64,000 nucleotides of DNA from Chitinophaga oryziterrae (GTDB lineage Bacteria; Bacteroidota; Bacteroidia; Chitinophagales; Chitinophagaceae). Below the pieces are notes generated by a model. It did not search any database and was not told where the DNA came from. It saw only the letters and a list, made by a program, of their open reading frames with translations. Positions 9,801 to 18,875 of the stretch are shown here, piece by piece (position 1 is the first letter of the stretch; each line of letters opens with the position of its first letter). The position numbers and the translations under genes are program-made. The stretch is taken from the NCBI RefSeq assembly GCF_009758125.1, contig NZ_WRXO01000009.1, positions 287,707 to 351,706 on the forward strand. The letters are read 5' to 3'.

Positions 9801-10977
9801 CAACAAGCTGGATAAAATGCTGTACAACCTGCTTTCCAATGCACTCAAATTCACACCGGCGGGTGGACATATAGTAGTGCAGGTGAAGGTAGATACGGAA
9901 CTGCAAATCCATGTATCAGATTCAGGCATTTCTATCCCACCTGCCAAACAACACCTGGTATTTCAGAAGTTCACACAACTGAACTTCTCTCCTACGGGAA
10001 CGGGCATAGGTTTATCCCTTACCAAAGAACTGGCAGAACTACATAAGGGGTCTATCTCTTTCCGTAATAACCCCGATGCAGGTGTTACATTCTCCATCAC
10101 CTTACCTATAACAAATGAATATACGGCAGAAGAAATAGTAAGTCCGGATATGACGGCAGTGAACATCCCGGCCCCATATATCAATGAAACAGAAGACCTG
10201 CCTGTTCCCAGTTCCAAATATCACCTGCTGATCATAGAAGATAACCCTGATATCTGCGAATATCTCAGTACTTCATTAAGCCGTTACTTCCATATCCATA
10301 CAGCCAATAACGGCCGCGAAGGACTGGCACAGGCTATTGCCCTGGCCCCGGACCTGGTAGTCTGTGATGTAATGTTACCAGAGATGAACGGACTGGAAAT
10401 CGTTCAGCGCATCCGCAGTGAATTCCAGACCTGCCACATCCCGGTAGTGCTGTTAACAGCCCTGTCTTCCGGGGAACATCAGTTGAAAGGCATTGATGCC
10501 GGGGCAGATGCCTATATTACCAAACCTTTCAGCATCCGCTTCCTGCTCACCAATATCATCCGCATTATAGAACAGCGGGAAAAGATCCGTAAACGCTTTG
10601 CCAATGATCCGGGATTCTTTACCGTACATATCTCGGAGAATGAAGCCGACCAGCAATTCCTGGATAAGCTGAACCAGATCATAGACAGGAATATTGATAA
10701 CCCGCAATTCTCAGTAGATGAATTTGCAGCTGCCATGAAACTGGGACGTACCTTATTCTTTAAGAAGATCAAAGGACTGACGGGCTATTCTCCCAATGAA
10801 TATATCCGGCTGGTAAGGGTTAAAAAAGCATCGGAATTATTGAATACCGGCGACTACACCATTGCAGAAGTAGCGTATAAGGTAGGGATGAATGATCCTT
10901 TTTATTTCAGTAAATGCTTCAAAGCGCAGTTCGGGGTACCGCCCAGTGTTCATCTCAAGAAGGTAAAGGCAGGCTGA
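6868..10977 (+). CDS. Hybrid two-component system sensor/regulator (HTCS, AraC output)
   Basis: One-protein signalling system of 1369 residues that senses a glycan fragment in the periplasm and activates a utilisation operon. In order: signal peptide or anchor (1-21); two seven-blade Reg_prop propellers (about 30-740) with recurring GLIWIGT/GLWIGT repeats; Y_Y_Y domain (about 755-820); one membrane helix (about 833-852); HisKA with phospho-acceptor His882 in NISHEFRTPLS; HATPase (about 975-1085, N box NLLSNALKF); receiver with Asp1167 in VVCDVMLPEMNG; and a C-terminal AraC helix-turn-helix (about 1265-1369). The ATPase G1 box reads DSGIS where DxGxG is usual. It is divergent from the GH31 operon with repeats in between, so that operon is its probable target. 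Confidence 0.95.
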   Translation: MRLHQWLLNCLLFLAGHSYALAPSDPDNIRLEQLTTHEGLSQNTVRCLLQDKKGFIWIGTLNGLNRYDGRKFIVYRPNGISDNRIRELHEDKRGLIWVKTAEGRFHCFDPEKETFLEYQPDSLVKNYDHFFEASNGDIWLYGKAGGCLHIQKQQKHFITHTYNKQVNFIFEDKGIWIGTTNGLFRLDNGMLADAGKGNYIQAIRDQQQVYFITRQNGIFTLGGQHFVTPEHITNAALLPNSRLLLGTQQSGVYIADLLSGQTSSLLKDEITGHIDIITDQEKGIWINNHTGIVWYYDAAIQKTTRLELIPAAVIRLIDDCRYAFSADNKHHTWISTYGGGLYCFDKISGNLQHFSSTPDKSTGLSSNYLLSILQDRSGLIWVGAEHTGLNKIVPQSLNVTHIFPEEESAGRYTINSIKTIYEDSYNRIWVSTRNGTLYLYNNKLEKIRSLEHLLPGQCSNIYCITEDAKGYLWIGTKGNGLYIVHRDSLQQSARHFELPPGDTSSNSNRLVYTIMQDKQQRMWIGTFGSGLHMAVYKGGNNISFRQFFNSNETPVYIRCLLQDKDNRIWAGTNNGLLVFDPEALLRSNAAFTTYSPGNEIKTLCEDHKGRIWIGTTGGGFSRFMPKRKNFRTYTTQQGLSHDIVNGMLEDLQGNLWISTENGLTRFNPEKSTFEIFYFANNTLGNLFSEASCFRTHNGQLLMGSLNGFYGFYPEQLKTVSPDAPVILTGFNIAGNQRVNATGEITLEPGQKIFSIEFASLAYKNPQQNKYTYILNNYEDEWNTPSSYNIATYRNLPPGKYTFRVRGTNDDGTWSKQEASIHITVLPPFWRSNLAIGLYLLVLMALILGIRYITKRISRLQHAVELEQQLTEYKLNFFTNISHEFRTPLSLIMSAMESMAPGKHLHMMQKHVTYLMRLADQLLDFRKIQHKRMLLRVQQTDVIAFLKDICDGFTEQAAQKQISLQFHSNVPSHCMLADINKLDKMLYNLLSNALKFTPAGGHIVVQVKVDTELQIHVSDSGISIPPAKQHLVFQKFTQLNFSPTGTGIGLSLTKELAELHKGSISFRNNPDAGVTFSITLPITNEYTAEEIVSPDMTAVNIPAPYINETEDLPVPSSKYHLLIIEDNPDICEYLSTSLSRYFHIHTANNGREGLAQAIALAPDLVVCDVMLPEMNGLEIVQRIRSEFQTCHIPVVLLTALSSGEHQLKGIDAGADAYITKPFSIRFLLTNIIRIIEQREKIRKRFANDPGFFTVHISENEADQQFLDKLNQIIDRNIDNPQFSVDEFAAAMKLGRTLFFKKIKGLTGYSPNEYIRLVRVKKASELLNTGDYTIAEVAYKVGMNDPFYFSKCFKAQFGVPPSVHLKKVKAG

Positions 10978-11020
10978 TCTTCGGCAAATATTCTTATTTT
11001 TATTTCTTAATAATTAAGAA

Positions 11021-11611
11021 TTGACCGATAATCACTTACAATCTGACAGGCAATTATTCCAGCTCATAGCAGAAGGGAATGAGCCTGCGTTTGAAGAATT
11101 GTTCCATTTGTACGTTCCGCAAATAGAGCCGGTCATCTTAAAAATGGTGAAATCAGAGGCCGTCACCCGGGACATTATACAGGATATCTTCTTAAATCTA
11201 TGGCTAAGCCGTGAGAAATTGGCTACTATCGACACCCCCAGGAACTGGATCTTCAGAATCGTATATAACCGCGCCTATAGCTGGCTGGAGCAGCAATCCG
11301 TACGAAACAATGCCACCATGGCCCTGCCGGACTCCTCTAACGATACAGAAGAAAGCGTGAATTTTGCCGAAACGGCCCGGCTGGTAAAACAGGCTATCTT
11401 ACAACTACCCTCTCAGACACAAAAAATCTACCTCTTAAGCCGGGAAGAAGGTTTAAAGAATGCAGAAATAGCTGAAAGGCTGCACCTTTCAGTACAAACC
11501 GTAAAAAATACATTGTATAATGCCGGCAAAGGAATAAAGGAATTCCTGTCCAGGCACGGGATCGAACTACCTTTAATACTGATCATCTATAATTATTTTA
11601 AAAACTCTTAG
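11021..11611 (+). CDS. ECF sigma-70 factor, FecI-like, TTG start
   Basis: Extracytoplasmic-function sigma factor of 196 residues that directs RNA polymerase to target promoters, most likely the downstream SusC operon. Region 2 spans about 22-90 (RDIIQDIFLNLWLSR is the -10 binding helix) and region 4 about 118-172, with a clear helix-turn-helix (NAEIAERLHLSVQTVKNTL). The start is TTG: an in-frame stop sits at 11015 and no ATG occurs before the conserved N-terminus, so TTG is the only sensible choice and may keep expression low. The tail (IELPLILIIYNYFKNS) is hydrophobic. The FecR gene follows 59 bases later. Confidence 0.9.
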   Translation: MTDNHLQSDRQLFQLIAEGNEPAFEELFHLYVPQIEPVILKMVKSEAVTRDIIQDIFLNLWLSREKLATIDTPRNWIFRIVYNRAYSWLEQQSVRNNATMALPDSSNDTEESVNFAETARLVKQAILQLPSQTQKIYLLSREEGLKNAEIAERLHLSVQTVKNTLYNAGKGIKEFLSRHGIELPLILIIYNYFKNS

Positions 11612-11670
11612 TACTTTTTGTTTTCCCGGCGGACGTAGATATAAATGGGGGATTATAAAACCAGAGAATA

Positions 11671-12804
11671 GTGAATGAACTAAGCAATTTACTTGAGCTG
11701 GTCGAAAAGGGCATGGCATCAGCCCGGGACTACCAACGAATCCGCGAACTGATCAACAATGATGAGTCAGGAGAACTGATTGAGCAGCTCCATGCCTTTC
11801 ACAGCAGAGAGGTGGACCACCCTTATGATCATGCCTACTGGGACCAGGCAGTAAAAGAAATATTACAGGTGGATAAAGTAGCGCCCAAACGCCATTTTAT
11901 TACCTACAGATGGTTACGCTATGCCGCTGCTATATTGGCTATTATAGGCAGCACCACTTACCTGTTGTATCATCAGAAACCAACCAATAACATTGCCATT
12001 AATGTACCTCAGGATATTCAACCCGGGGGCAATAAGGCAACCCTTACATTAGGGAACGGGACCACTATTGTACTGGATAGTGCAGCAAACGGGTCACTGG
12101 CACAACAGGGTAATACTAAGATTGTGAAAGTGGATGCAGGTGCGCTGTCTTACAATAGTGGTGTTAACCCCGGAGAAGTGCTGTATAATACGATTCGTAC
12201 GCCTAAAGGCGGGCAATACCAGATCATCCTGGCTGACGGCAGTAAAGTATGGCTGAATGCAGAAAGCTCCATCCGCTTCCCTACGGCATTCCTGGGCAAA
12301 GACCGCAGGGTAACTGTTACGGGAGAAGTGTACATGGAAATAGCAAAGAATGCAGCTCAACCTTTTTCGGTGCAGGCAGGCGCCAATACAATAGCCGTAC
12401 TGGGTACTTCCTTTAATATAAATGCCTATACCGATGAAGCAGTTGTCAGCACCACACTGATAGATGGGGCTGTACGGGTAAATGGCAATATACTGAAACC
12501 CGGGCAGCAGGCCAGGATCAGTAAAGCCGGTGATTTACAACTGGTGAACAACGCAGATGTTTCCCAGGCAATTGCCTGGAAGAACGGACTGTTCTCCTTT
12601 ACGGATGCCGACCTGCCAACAGTTATGCGTCAGTTATCGAGATGGTACAATATAGAAGTCGTGTATGAAGGCAATGTACCGGTGCGGGCCTTTAACGGGG
12701 AAATAGGCAGGGGCCTCACCTTTACACAGGTGATGAAAGTATTAAGTAAAACACATGTGAATTATAAACTTGAAAATGGGAACAGGGTGATTATTTATCC
12801 CTGA
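11671..12804 (+). CDS. FecR-family anti-sigma factor, GTG start
   Basis: Membrane anti-sigma factor of 377 residues that holds the preceding ECF sigma factor inactive and relays a signal from the STN domain of the downstream SusC. A cytoplasmic N-terminus (1-80) binds sigma, one membrane helix lies at about 81-100 (WLRYAAAILAIIGSTTYLLY), then come the periplasmic FecR domain (about 170-270, TPKGGQYQIILADGSKVWLN) and a C-terminal DUF4974-like domain (about 305-377). The GTG start at 11671 fits the family's normal N-terminus. It ends just before a strong terminator, so sigma and anti-sigma form their own transcription unit. Confidence 0.92.
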   Translation: MNELSNLLELVEKGMASARDYQRIRELINNDESGELIEQLHAFHSREVDHPYDHAYWDQAVKEILQVDKVAPKRHFITYRWLRYAAAILAIIGSTTYLLYHQKPTNNIAINVPQDIQPGGNKATLTLGNGTTIVLDSAANGSLAQQGNTKIVKVDAGALSYNSGVNPGEVLYNTIRTPKGGQYQIILADGSKVWLNAESSIRFPTAFLGKDRRVTVTGEVYMEIAKNAAQPFSVQAGANTIAVLGTSFNINAYTDEAVVSTTLIDGAVRVNGNILKPGQQARISKAGDLQLVNNADVSQAIAWKNGLFSFTDADLPTVMRQLSRWYNIEVVYEGNVPVRAFNGEIGRGLTFTQVMKVLSKTHVNYKLENGNRVIIYP

Positions 12805-12812
12805 TTATAAAT

Positions 12813-12848
12813 AAAACCGGGATCAGATTGGACTCCTTCCCGGTTTTT
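12813..12848 (+). terminator. Rho-independent terminator after FecR
   Basis: Perfect 10-bp stem AAAACCGGGA (12813-12822) with TCCCGGTTTT (12838-12847), 15-base loop, and T-rich end. It separates the sigma/anti-sigma unit from the SusC operon. Confidence 0.75.
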
Positions 12849-12901
12849 AGTTCAGGTCAAACAGGCTCATTACTGCTTATTCAACCAAACACTGCAAAAG
12901 T

Positions 12902-15900
12902 ATGCAATTAAACATTCTTTGCAACCGGCTTCTGTACGCCCGGTTGTCAACCAAAATGCTGCCGGTCATGAAATTAACGGCTCTGTTATTACTCGTTTCA
13001 TTCTTACAGGTAAGCGCGCAATCACCTGATCAGACAGTGACGTATTCAACGGCGTCATCACCATTAACGACTGTATTTGCCTCGCTTAAACAGCAGACAG
13101 GTTTTGTATTCTTTTATGATAAGAAAGACCTGGAACATAGCAAACCTGTAACGGTACAGTTTAAAAAGATGCCCTTAAAAACGGCCTTACAAACGATACT
13201 CTCTCCACAGGGCCTCAATTACGAGATCCAGGGGAATACGATTGTTATCAGCAAAAGCGAAACACCCGCCAAACAGGATATAACACAGCCTGTGACGGGT
13301 TTGGTAAAAGGTCCCGATGGGCATCCACTCGCGGGTATCAGCGTAGCAGTGAAAGGCTATTCCATGGGTGCGATCACAGATGCACAGGGAAGGTTTGATG
13401 TAACAGGCCATCCGGGAGATGTACTGGTATTAAGTGGCGTAGGTTATTATACAAAAGAATTAAAGATTACAGGGGGAGAAGTGTTTGACATTTCTCTCCA
13501 GGTAAGGACAATGTCATTAGATACTGCTTCTATCACCTTCAGCACCGGTTATCAGAGTATTCCCAAAGAACGTGCAACAGGTTCTTTTGAGATCATTACC
13601 AAAGAACAACTGCAACATAGTACAGATCCTAATTTATTAAGGCGACTGGAAGGTATTACTACCAGCATGGATTTTCGTAATGATTTACGGACGGCCAACT
13701 CCAGTAATCCCAATGCTAAAAAATCTCCTTTAACAGATTTAACTATCAGGGGAAAAAATACCCTGAACTATAGCACTGCCAATAACAGCGGACAGGTTTT
13801 AGTGGTGATAGACGGTATTGCCAGCCCCTACTCCATTGATAAAGTAAACCCTAACGACGTAGAAAGCATCACCATCTTAAAAGATGCTGCTGCCGCGTCT
13901 ATATGGGGATCAAGAGCTGCCAACGGGGTAATAGTGGTAAAAACAAAAAAGGGCGCTTATAACAGACCCCTGCAGGTGACGTTCAACAGCAATGTAAGTG
14001 TTACTAAAAAGATAGACCTCTACTATAACAAAACCATGAGCATCCCCGATTTTATAGATGCCCAGATGTTACAGTTCACCACTGCCGACAGACCACTACC
14101 CGAAATTAATATTTCACAATTATACGGACAGCAGCCTGTTTCTCCCGTGGCTGAAATCATGGATGCCTGGAAGAATAAGAACACCTTAACAGAGGCGCAG
14201 GCCATGGCGCAGATAAATGCATTGCGCAGTAATGATATCAGGAGGGATTATACCCGTTACTTTTTACGCGATGCGGTTACGCAAAGTTATTCCCTTGCTG
14301 CAGATGGCGGTTCCAAAGCAGTAAACTACCGCTTCTCCGGGGGATATGACAAAAGCATCAACAATACTAAAGGCTCCGGTGCAGACCGCTTTGCTATCGG
14401 CTATAATATGGCTGCAAGACCTGTTAAAAACCTGGAATTACAGGCTAATATCAGCTATAATCTCCAACGTACGAATGACCAGGCGGCGGAGAACAGAATT
14501 ACCGGCGCTACCGATGCTACCTTTTATCCCTATACCCGTTTAACAGATGATGCCGGCAATCCTTTGGCGATCGGTAAAACTTATCGTCCGGGTTTAATAG
14601 ACCTGATGGAAAGCACTTACGGAGATAAATTACTGAGCTTCCGGTATAAACCCCTGGAAGATATCAATGAAGGATATAACAAGGTGAAGTCGCAGAATGT
14701 AAACATTAACCTGGGCGCCAGTTACAGACTACTGGAAAGTTTGTCTTTCCAGCTTACATACAATTACAACAACGGCAGGGATGAAGACAATACCCTTTAC
14801 AGGCAGAACTCATTCTACATGCGTAATCTCATCAACTACTTTACTACTTCTCCTTACTCTACAGATCCGGAGACGTATGAGGATGTACCTGATTTTGTAA
14901 GAAGTCTTCCTCTGGGCGGACTATATCAGACTAATCTTACCAAATCCTCTAACCAGACTGCCAGGGGACAAATCAATTTTGATAAAACCATTCATGATAA
15001 ACACCAGGTCACTGCAATTGCGGGTATTGATATTGCACAGAATTATAGTTTAGCAAAAGCAGATCAGTACTATGGTTATAATGAAAGAACAAAAGAGAAC
15101 AACGCTAATATTGATTACAGCAAATTAGTACCTATCCTTTTCTCAGAAGATTTTAATGGCTACAATGGAGAGTATATCCCTAAAGTAGCCAGGGCTTTTA
15201 CTGATACCAGAATCAGGACTTTCAGCTATTATGCCAATGCTGCATATACTTATGACAGGAGATACACATTATCAGCCAGTACCCGTAAAGATCTGTCCAG
15301 TGAATTCGGACAGGGAACAAATAAAAAAGGTACTCCCTATTTCTCTGTAGGTGCAGGCTGGAACATCAGTAATGAAGCGTTTTATCATCCTGCTGTGTTC
15401 TCTATGTTAAAATTAAGGGCCACATTTGGTTATAATGGGAACGTAAACCCACTGGTAATAGCAAGGCCAATTATCACCTATATCAATTACGGTAATAACG
15501 GAGTGCCTTATGCGGAAACACAGTTAAGCGGTTCCGTTTCCAACTCACTATTACGACCGGAAAAAACAGGCATCTTTAACCTGGGCATAGACTATACCGT
15601 AAAAGGAGAACGACTGTCAGGTAGCATGGAATACTATAATAAAAAGACAAAAGATTTGCTGGCCAATGGCGCACTGGACCCCAGTACCGGCTATACCAAC
15701 GCTATTTATAATACAGGTAATTTAAGTGGATATGGAATTGATCTCACTTTAAATTCCTTAAATCTGCAAACCGGTAAATTCAGATGGAACAGTAATTTCC
15801 TTTTCAGTTATAACAGAGTAAAAGTAAGTAAACTGTATGCATCCTCTGCCAATACAGCAGGTTCTGTAGTAAGCAACAGCTCCGGATCTTATAACCAGGG

Positions 15901-16567
15901 ATTTGATTTATCAAGGGTATTCGGATATAAATGGGCGGGGCTCGATCCACTTACAGGAGATCCAAGAGGTTATGTAAACAAAGAAGTTGTTTCCATTTCC
16001 AATAATTCAGCAGGCAGCGCCAATTACAGGGCTATTCAGAATGCACCTGTTGCGGATGCACATTATTTTGGTTCCGCAGTACCGGTGTTTTATGGTTCCT
16101 TCCGTAATACATTGACGTATGCAGGCTTTTCGCTCTCTGCCAACCTGTTATACAAACTGGGTTATTATATCCGCAGGCCTGTTACACAGGTCGTTAAATA
16201 CAGTGCCCTTTTTACTTCTACAGGTACATTACAGGGAGAAGAATATGCGAACAGATGGCAGAAAGCCGGTGATGAAAAGATCACCAATGTGCCTTCTGCA
16301 GCAGTAACATCCAATGATCAGAGCAGGGATAATTTCTATTATTATTCAGATATCAATGTTATAAAAGGAGATCATGTCCGCCTGCAGGAGATCAATCTTT
16401 CCTATATGCCTTCATTAAAGATAAAATTCCTGAAAAACCCAAGGATTTACGCCAATGCCAACAACCTGGGTATTATCTGGAAAGCCAATAAACAGGGTAT
16501 TGATCCGGAAGTATTTGATTTACCTGTACCGAAGTCTTACAGCCTCGGTTTCTCTGCTAACTTTTAA
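12902..16567 (+). CDS. SusC/RagA TonB-dependent receptor with STN signalling domain
   Basis: Outer-membrane TonB-dependent transporter of 1221 residues that imports an oligosaccharide or peptide together with the following SusD. From the first ATG the signal peptide is internal (about 23-39, MKLTALLLLVSFLQVSAQ), so translation may really start at 12968. Domains: STN (about 45-115), CarboxypepD-regulatory-like (about 128-210, VTGLVKGPDGHPLAG), plug (about 215-340, with the SusC motif VLVVIDGIASP and SIWGSRAANGVIVV), then the barrel ending in Phe. The STN domain and the adjacent FecI/FecR genes indicate ligand-controlled surface signalling. SusD begins 2 bases later. Confidence 0.95.
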   Translation: MQLNILCNRLLYARLSTKMLPVMKLTALLLLVSFLQVSAQSPDQTVTYSTASSPLTTVFASLKQQTGFVFFYDKKDLEHSKPVTVQFKKMPLKTALQTILSPQGLNYEIQGNTIVISKSETPAKQDITQPVTGLVKGPDGHPLAGISVAVKGYSMGAITDAQGRFDVTGHPGDVLVLSGVGYYTKELKITGGEVFDISLQVRTMSLDTASITFSTGYQSIPKERATGSFEIITKEQLQHSTDPNLLRRLEGITTSMDFRNDLRTANSSNPNAKKSPLTDLTIRGKNTLNYSTANNSGQVLVVIDGIASPYSIDKVNPNDVESITILKDAAAASIWGSRAANGVIVVKTKKGAYNRPLQVTFNSNVSVTKKIDLYYNKTMSIPDFIDAQMLQFTTADRPLPEINISQLYGQQPVSPVAEIMDAWKNKNTLTEAQAMAQINALRSNDIRRDYTRYFLRDAVTQSYSLAADGGSKAVNYRFSGGYDKSINNTKGSGADRFAIGYNMAARPVKNLELQANISYNLQRTNDQAAENRITGATDATFYPYTRLTDDAGNPLAIGKTYRPGLIDLMESTYGDKLLSFRYKPLEDINEGYNKVKSQNVNINLGASYRLLESLSFQLTYNYNNGRDEDNTLYRQNSFYMRNLINYFTTSPYSTDPETYEDVPDFVRSLPLGGLYQTNLTKSSNQTARGQINFDKTIHDKHQVTAIAGIDIAQNYSLAKADQYYGYNERTKENNANIDYSKLVPILFSEDFNGYNGEYIPKVARAFTDTRIRTFSYYANAAYTYDRRYTLSASTRKDLSSEFGQGTNKKGTPYFSVGAGWNISNEAFYHPAVFSMLKLRATFGYNGNVNPLVIARPIITYINYGNNGVPYAETQLSGSVSNSLLRPEKTGIFNLGIDYTVKGERLSGSMEYYNKKTKDLLANGALDPSTGYTNAIYNTGNLSGYGIDLTLNSLNLQTGKFRWNSNFLFSYNRVKVSKLYASSANTAGSVVSNSSGSYNQGFDLSRVFGYKWAGLDPLTGDPRGYVNKEVVSISNNSAGSANYRAIQNAPVADAHYFGSAVPVFYGSFRNTLTYAGFSLSANLLYKLGYYIRRPVTQVVKYSALFTSTGTLQGEEYANRWQKAGDEKITNVPSAAVTSNDQSRDNFYYYSDINVIKGDHVRLQEINLSYMPSLKIKFLKNPRIYANANNLGIIWKANKQGIDPEVFDLPVPKSYSLGFSANF

Positions 16568-16569
16568 TA

Positions 16570-17955
16570 ATGAACATCATGAAAGCATCAATATATATCG
16601 CCTTAATCTTCACATTTACTTCCTGCCAGAAGTACGTGGACATTAAAAAAACAAGTACGGAATCTTTGATAGAAACTGCCAGCGATTGTCAGCTGGTACT
16701 GGATAATTACGACCTGTTCAATGGCAATTATCCTTATGATGGTGAATATTCCGCAGATGGATATTACATCAGTTCAGATACCTATAACGATACTTATACC
16801 AGCATAGAAGATAAGAGCTTTTATGCATGGGAACCTGGCGCTATCCGCGCCGGGTCTACTGAATGGGTAGCGTCTTATAAAAAGATATACCATACCAATT
16901 TAGTACTGGAAGCGCTGGCTAAATTAGACCAGACAAGCATTACCGGCAATCTCCGTGGAGCTGCTTTATTTTTAAGGGCATATGCTTACTGGAATTTAGC
17001 ACAGCTATATACTAAACCTTACGGTACTACAAGTAACCAGGACCCCGGGCTTCCGCTTCACTTAAAATCCGACGTGAATGATGTACCGGGAAGAGGAACC
17101 GTTCAACAAACGTACGACAGGATTATAACAGACCTGAAAGAAGCAGGTACCTTACTCAATGAAACGGCCCCCATTGGTTCAAGACCCGTAAAAGCTGCTG
17201 CCTATGCCATGCTGGCCAGGGTGTATTTATCCATGGAGGATTACGCCAATGCATTAACCAGTGCCAATACCGCGCTGTCGCTGAAAAGCACATTGATGGA
17301 TTTCAATACCCTTGATACAGAAAGCGGTACTCCTTTTGCCCGATATAATGAAGAAGTGATTTTTCATTCTATCCTTGGCAACAATGCGTTACTGAGCGCC
17401 GGTAATCCATTCAGCAACGTGGCCAAAATCAATACTGATTTCATTAGTGCTTATGATGATAATGACCTTAGAAAAACAATATTCTTTAAGCCTAATGAAG
17501 ATATCAATGAAGGAACTTTCCGTTTTACAGGTAACTATGAGCCGGGTACGAGTGCTACATTATTCACCGGACTTACAGTAGACGAGTTATACCTGGTACG
17601 CGCAGAATGTAATGCCAGAGCAGGAAATGCGGCAACAGCCATGACAGACCTGAATACCTTATTACGCAGCCGCTGGGTATCCGGCACTTATACTGATATG
17701 ACTGCAGCCAATGCAGATGAAGCCTTATCCAAAGTACTGACAGAAAGAAGGAAGGAACTGATTATGCGTGGACAACGCTGGACAGACCTGCGCAGGCTCA
17801 ACAAAGACGTACGGTTTAAAACAGATCTCAGTCGCTCCGTAGTGGTGGATGGTGCTACCCAAACCTTTACCCTGCCGGCCAATGACAGCAGATACACTCT
17901 ATTAATCCCACAGGAAGTAATTACGAATTCTTCCCTGCCACAAAATGCGAGATAA
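16570..17955 (+). CDS. SusD/RagB surface lipoprotein
   Basis: Substrate-binding lid lipoprotein for the preceding SusC, 461 residues. The lipobox FTFTSC places the lipidated cysteine at residue 19. The N-terminal SusD-like part has TPR helices (RGAALFLRAYAYWNLAQLY, AYAMLARVYLSMEDYANAL) and the C-terminal RagB part contains ELYLVRAECNARAGN and LTERRKELIMRGQRWTDLRR, family hallmarks. The second in-frame ATG at 16579 is an equally possible start. The stop overlaps the start of the ABC ATPase gene (TAATG), which implies translational coupling and joins this SusCD pair to a transporter. The ligand is unknown; no degradative enzyme is in the operon. Confidence 0.94.
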   Translation: MNIMKASIYIALIFTFTSCQKYVDIKKTSTESLIETASDCQLVLDNYDLFNGNYPYDGEYSADGYYISSDTYNDTYTSIEDKSFYAWEPGAIRAGSTEWVASYKKIYHTNLVLEALAKLDQTSITGNLRGAALFLRAYAYWNLAQLYTKPYGTTSNQDPGLPLHLKSDVNDVPGRGTVQQTYDRIITDLKEAGTLLNETAPIGSRPVKAAAYAMLARVYLSMEDYANALTSANTALSLKSTLMDFNTLDTESGTPFARYNEEVIFHSILGNNALLSAGNPFSNVAKINTDFISAYDDNDLRKTIFFKPNEDINEGTFRFTGNYEPGTSATLFTGLTVDELYLVRAECNARAGNAATAMTDLNTLLRSRWVSGTYTDMTAANADEALSKVLTERRKELIMRGQRWTDLRRLNKDVRFKTDLSRSVVVDGATQTFTLPANDSRYTLLIPQEVITNSSLPQNAR

Positions 17956-18875
17956 TGATTGTAAAAGTAGAACATCTGTCTCACAGGTACAGTAAAGACT
18001 GGGCCATCAGGGATATTAATTTCGGGATTAATCAGAAGGGGGTATTAGGACTTTTAGGATCTAATGGTGCCGGTAAATCTACCACTATGAATATCCTTTG
18101 CGGTGTGTTAAATCAGACAGATGGCAAGGTGTTGATTGATGGGATAGATCTGCATAAAGCTCCCGAACAGGCCAAAAAACTGCTGGGATTTCTTCCACAA
18201 CATGCACCTTTACATCTTGAATTAACAGTAGATGAATACCTCACCTATTGTGCATTTATCCGTGATATAGATTCCGGAAAGGTACGTACAGCCGTAGAAG
18301 AAGTAAAGATCAAATGCGGAATAGCACATTTCAGTAAAAGGTTATTAAAGAACCTTTCCGGGGGCTACCGCCAGCGGGTAGGCATTGCACAGGCCATCAT
18401 CCATCAGCCTAAATTAGTGGTGCTGGATGAACCAACCAATGGTCTTGATCCAAACCAGATACTGGAAGTAAGGAAGCTGATCAGGGAGATAGCAGAAGAC
18501 CGCGCTGTAATTTTTTCTTCTCACATATTATCTGAAGTACAGGCCACCTGTAAAGATGTAATTATGATAGAGGGCGGCAAAATAGTATTTGCCAATACCA
18601 TGGAAGCCTTTAATAATTATATCCTGCCGGATTCTATGCTGGTATCTATGGAGCAACCGCCTTCAATCGCTGAACTGATGGCCATCCCCGGCATTACCAC
18701 TGTCACACGGCTGAGTGATAAGAGCTTCAGGATGCATTTCCACCCTTCTGCGGCCCTCTCCCAACAGGTAATAACATTAAGTGTACAGAAAGGCTGGCAG
18801 CTTATTGAAATCATGCTGGAAAAAAGCTCACTTGATGAGATATTCGCACAACTCTCCAATAAAAATTCATGCTAA
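17955..18875 (+). CDS. ABC transporter ATPase, GldA-like
   Basis: Cytoplasmic ATP-binding subunit of 306 residues that should power the fused permease encoded next. Walker A is GSNGAGKS (35-42), the signature LSGGYRQRVGIAQA begins at 134, Walker B is LVVLDEP with Asp158/Glu159, and a switch His lies in FSSHILSE. Length and C-terminal extension match GldA and other ABC-2 export ATPases. Its start overlaps the SusD stop by one base and its end overlaps the next start by 7 bases, so all three are coupled. In Flavobacterium, GldA with GldF and GldG is needed for gliding, but homologues of this type also serve other export tasks, so a gliding role here is not established. Confidence 0.92.
   Translation: MIVKVEHLSHRYSKDWAIRDINFGINQKGVLGLLGSNGAGKSTTMNILCGVLNQTDGKVLIDGIDLHKAPEQAKKLLGFLPQHAPLHLELTVDEYLTYCAFIRDIDSGKVRTAVEEVKIKCGIAHFSKRLLKNLSGGYRQRVGIAQAIIHQPKLVVLDEPTNGLDPNQILEVRKLIREIAEDRAVIFSSHILSEVQATCKDVIMIEGGKIVFANTMEAFNNYILPDSMLVSMEQPPSIAELMAIPGITTVTRLSDKSFRMHFHPSAALSQQVITLSVQKGWQLIEIMLEKSSLDEIFAQLSNKNSC

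Noticed and set aside
10453..10772. Minus-strand open frames inside the HTCS receiver and AraC region
   Set aside because: They overlap a long, well-supported domain protein on the other strand and show no family motif; shadows of its codon use.
16119..16307. Short plus-strand open frame within the SusC gene
   Set aside because: Out of frame inside the barrel-coding part and without conserved features.
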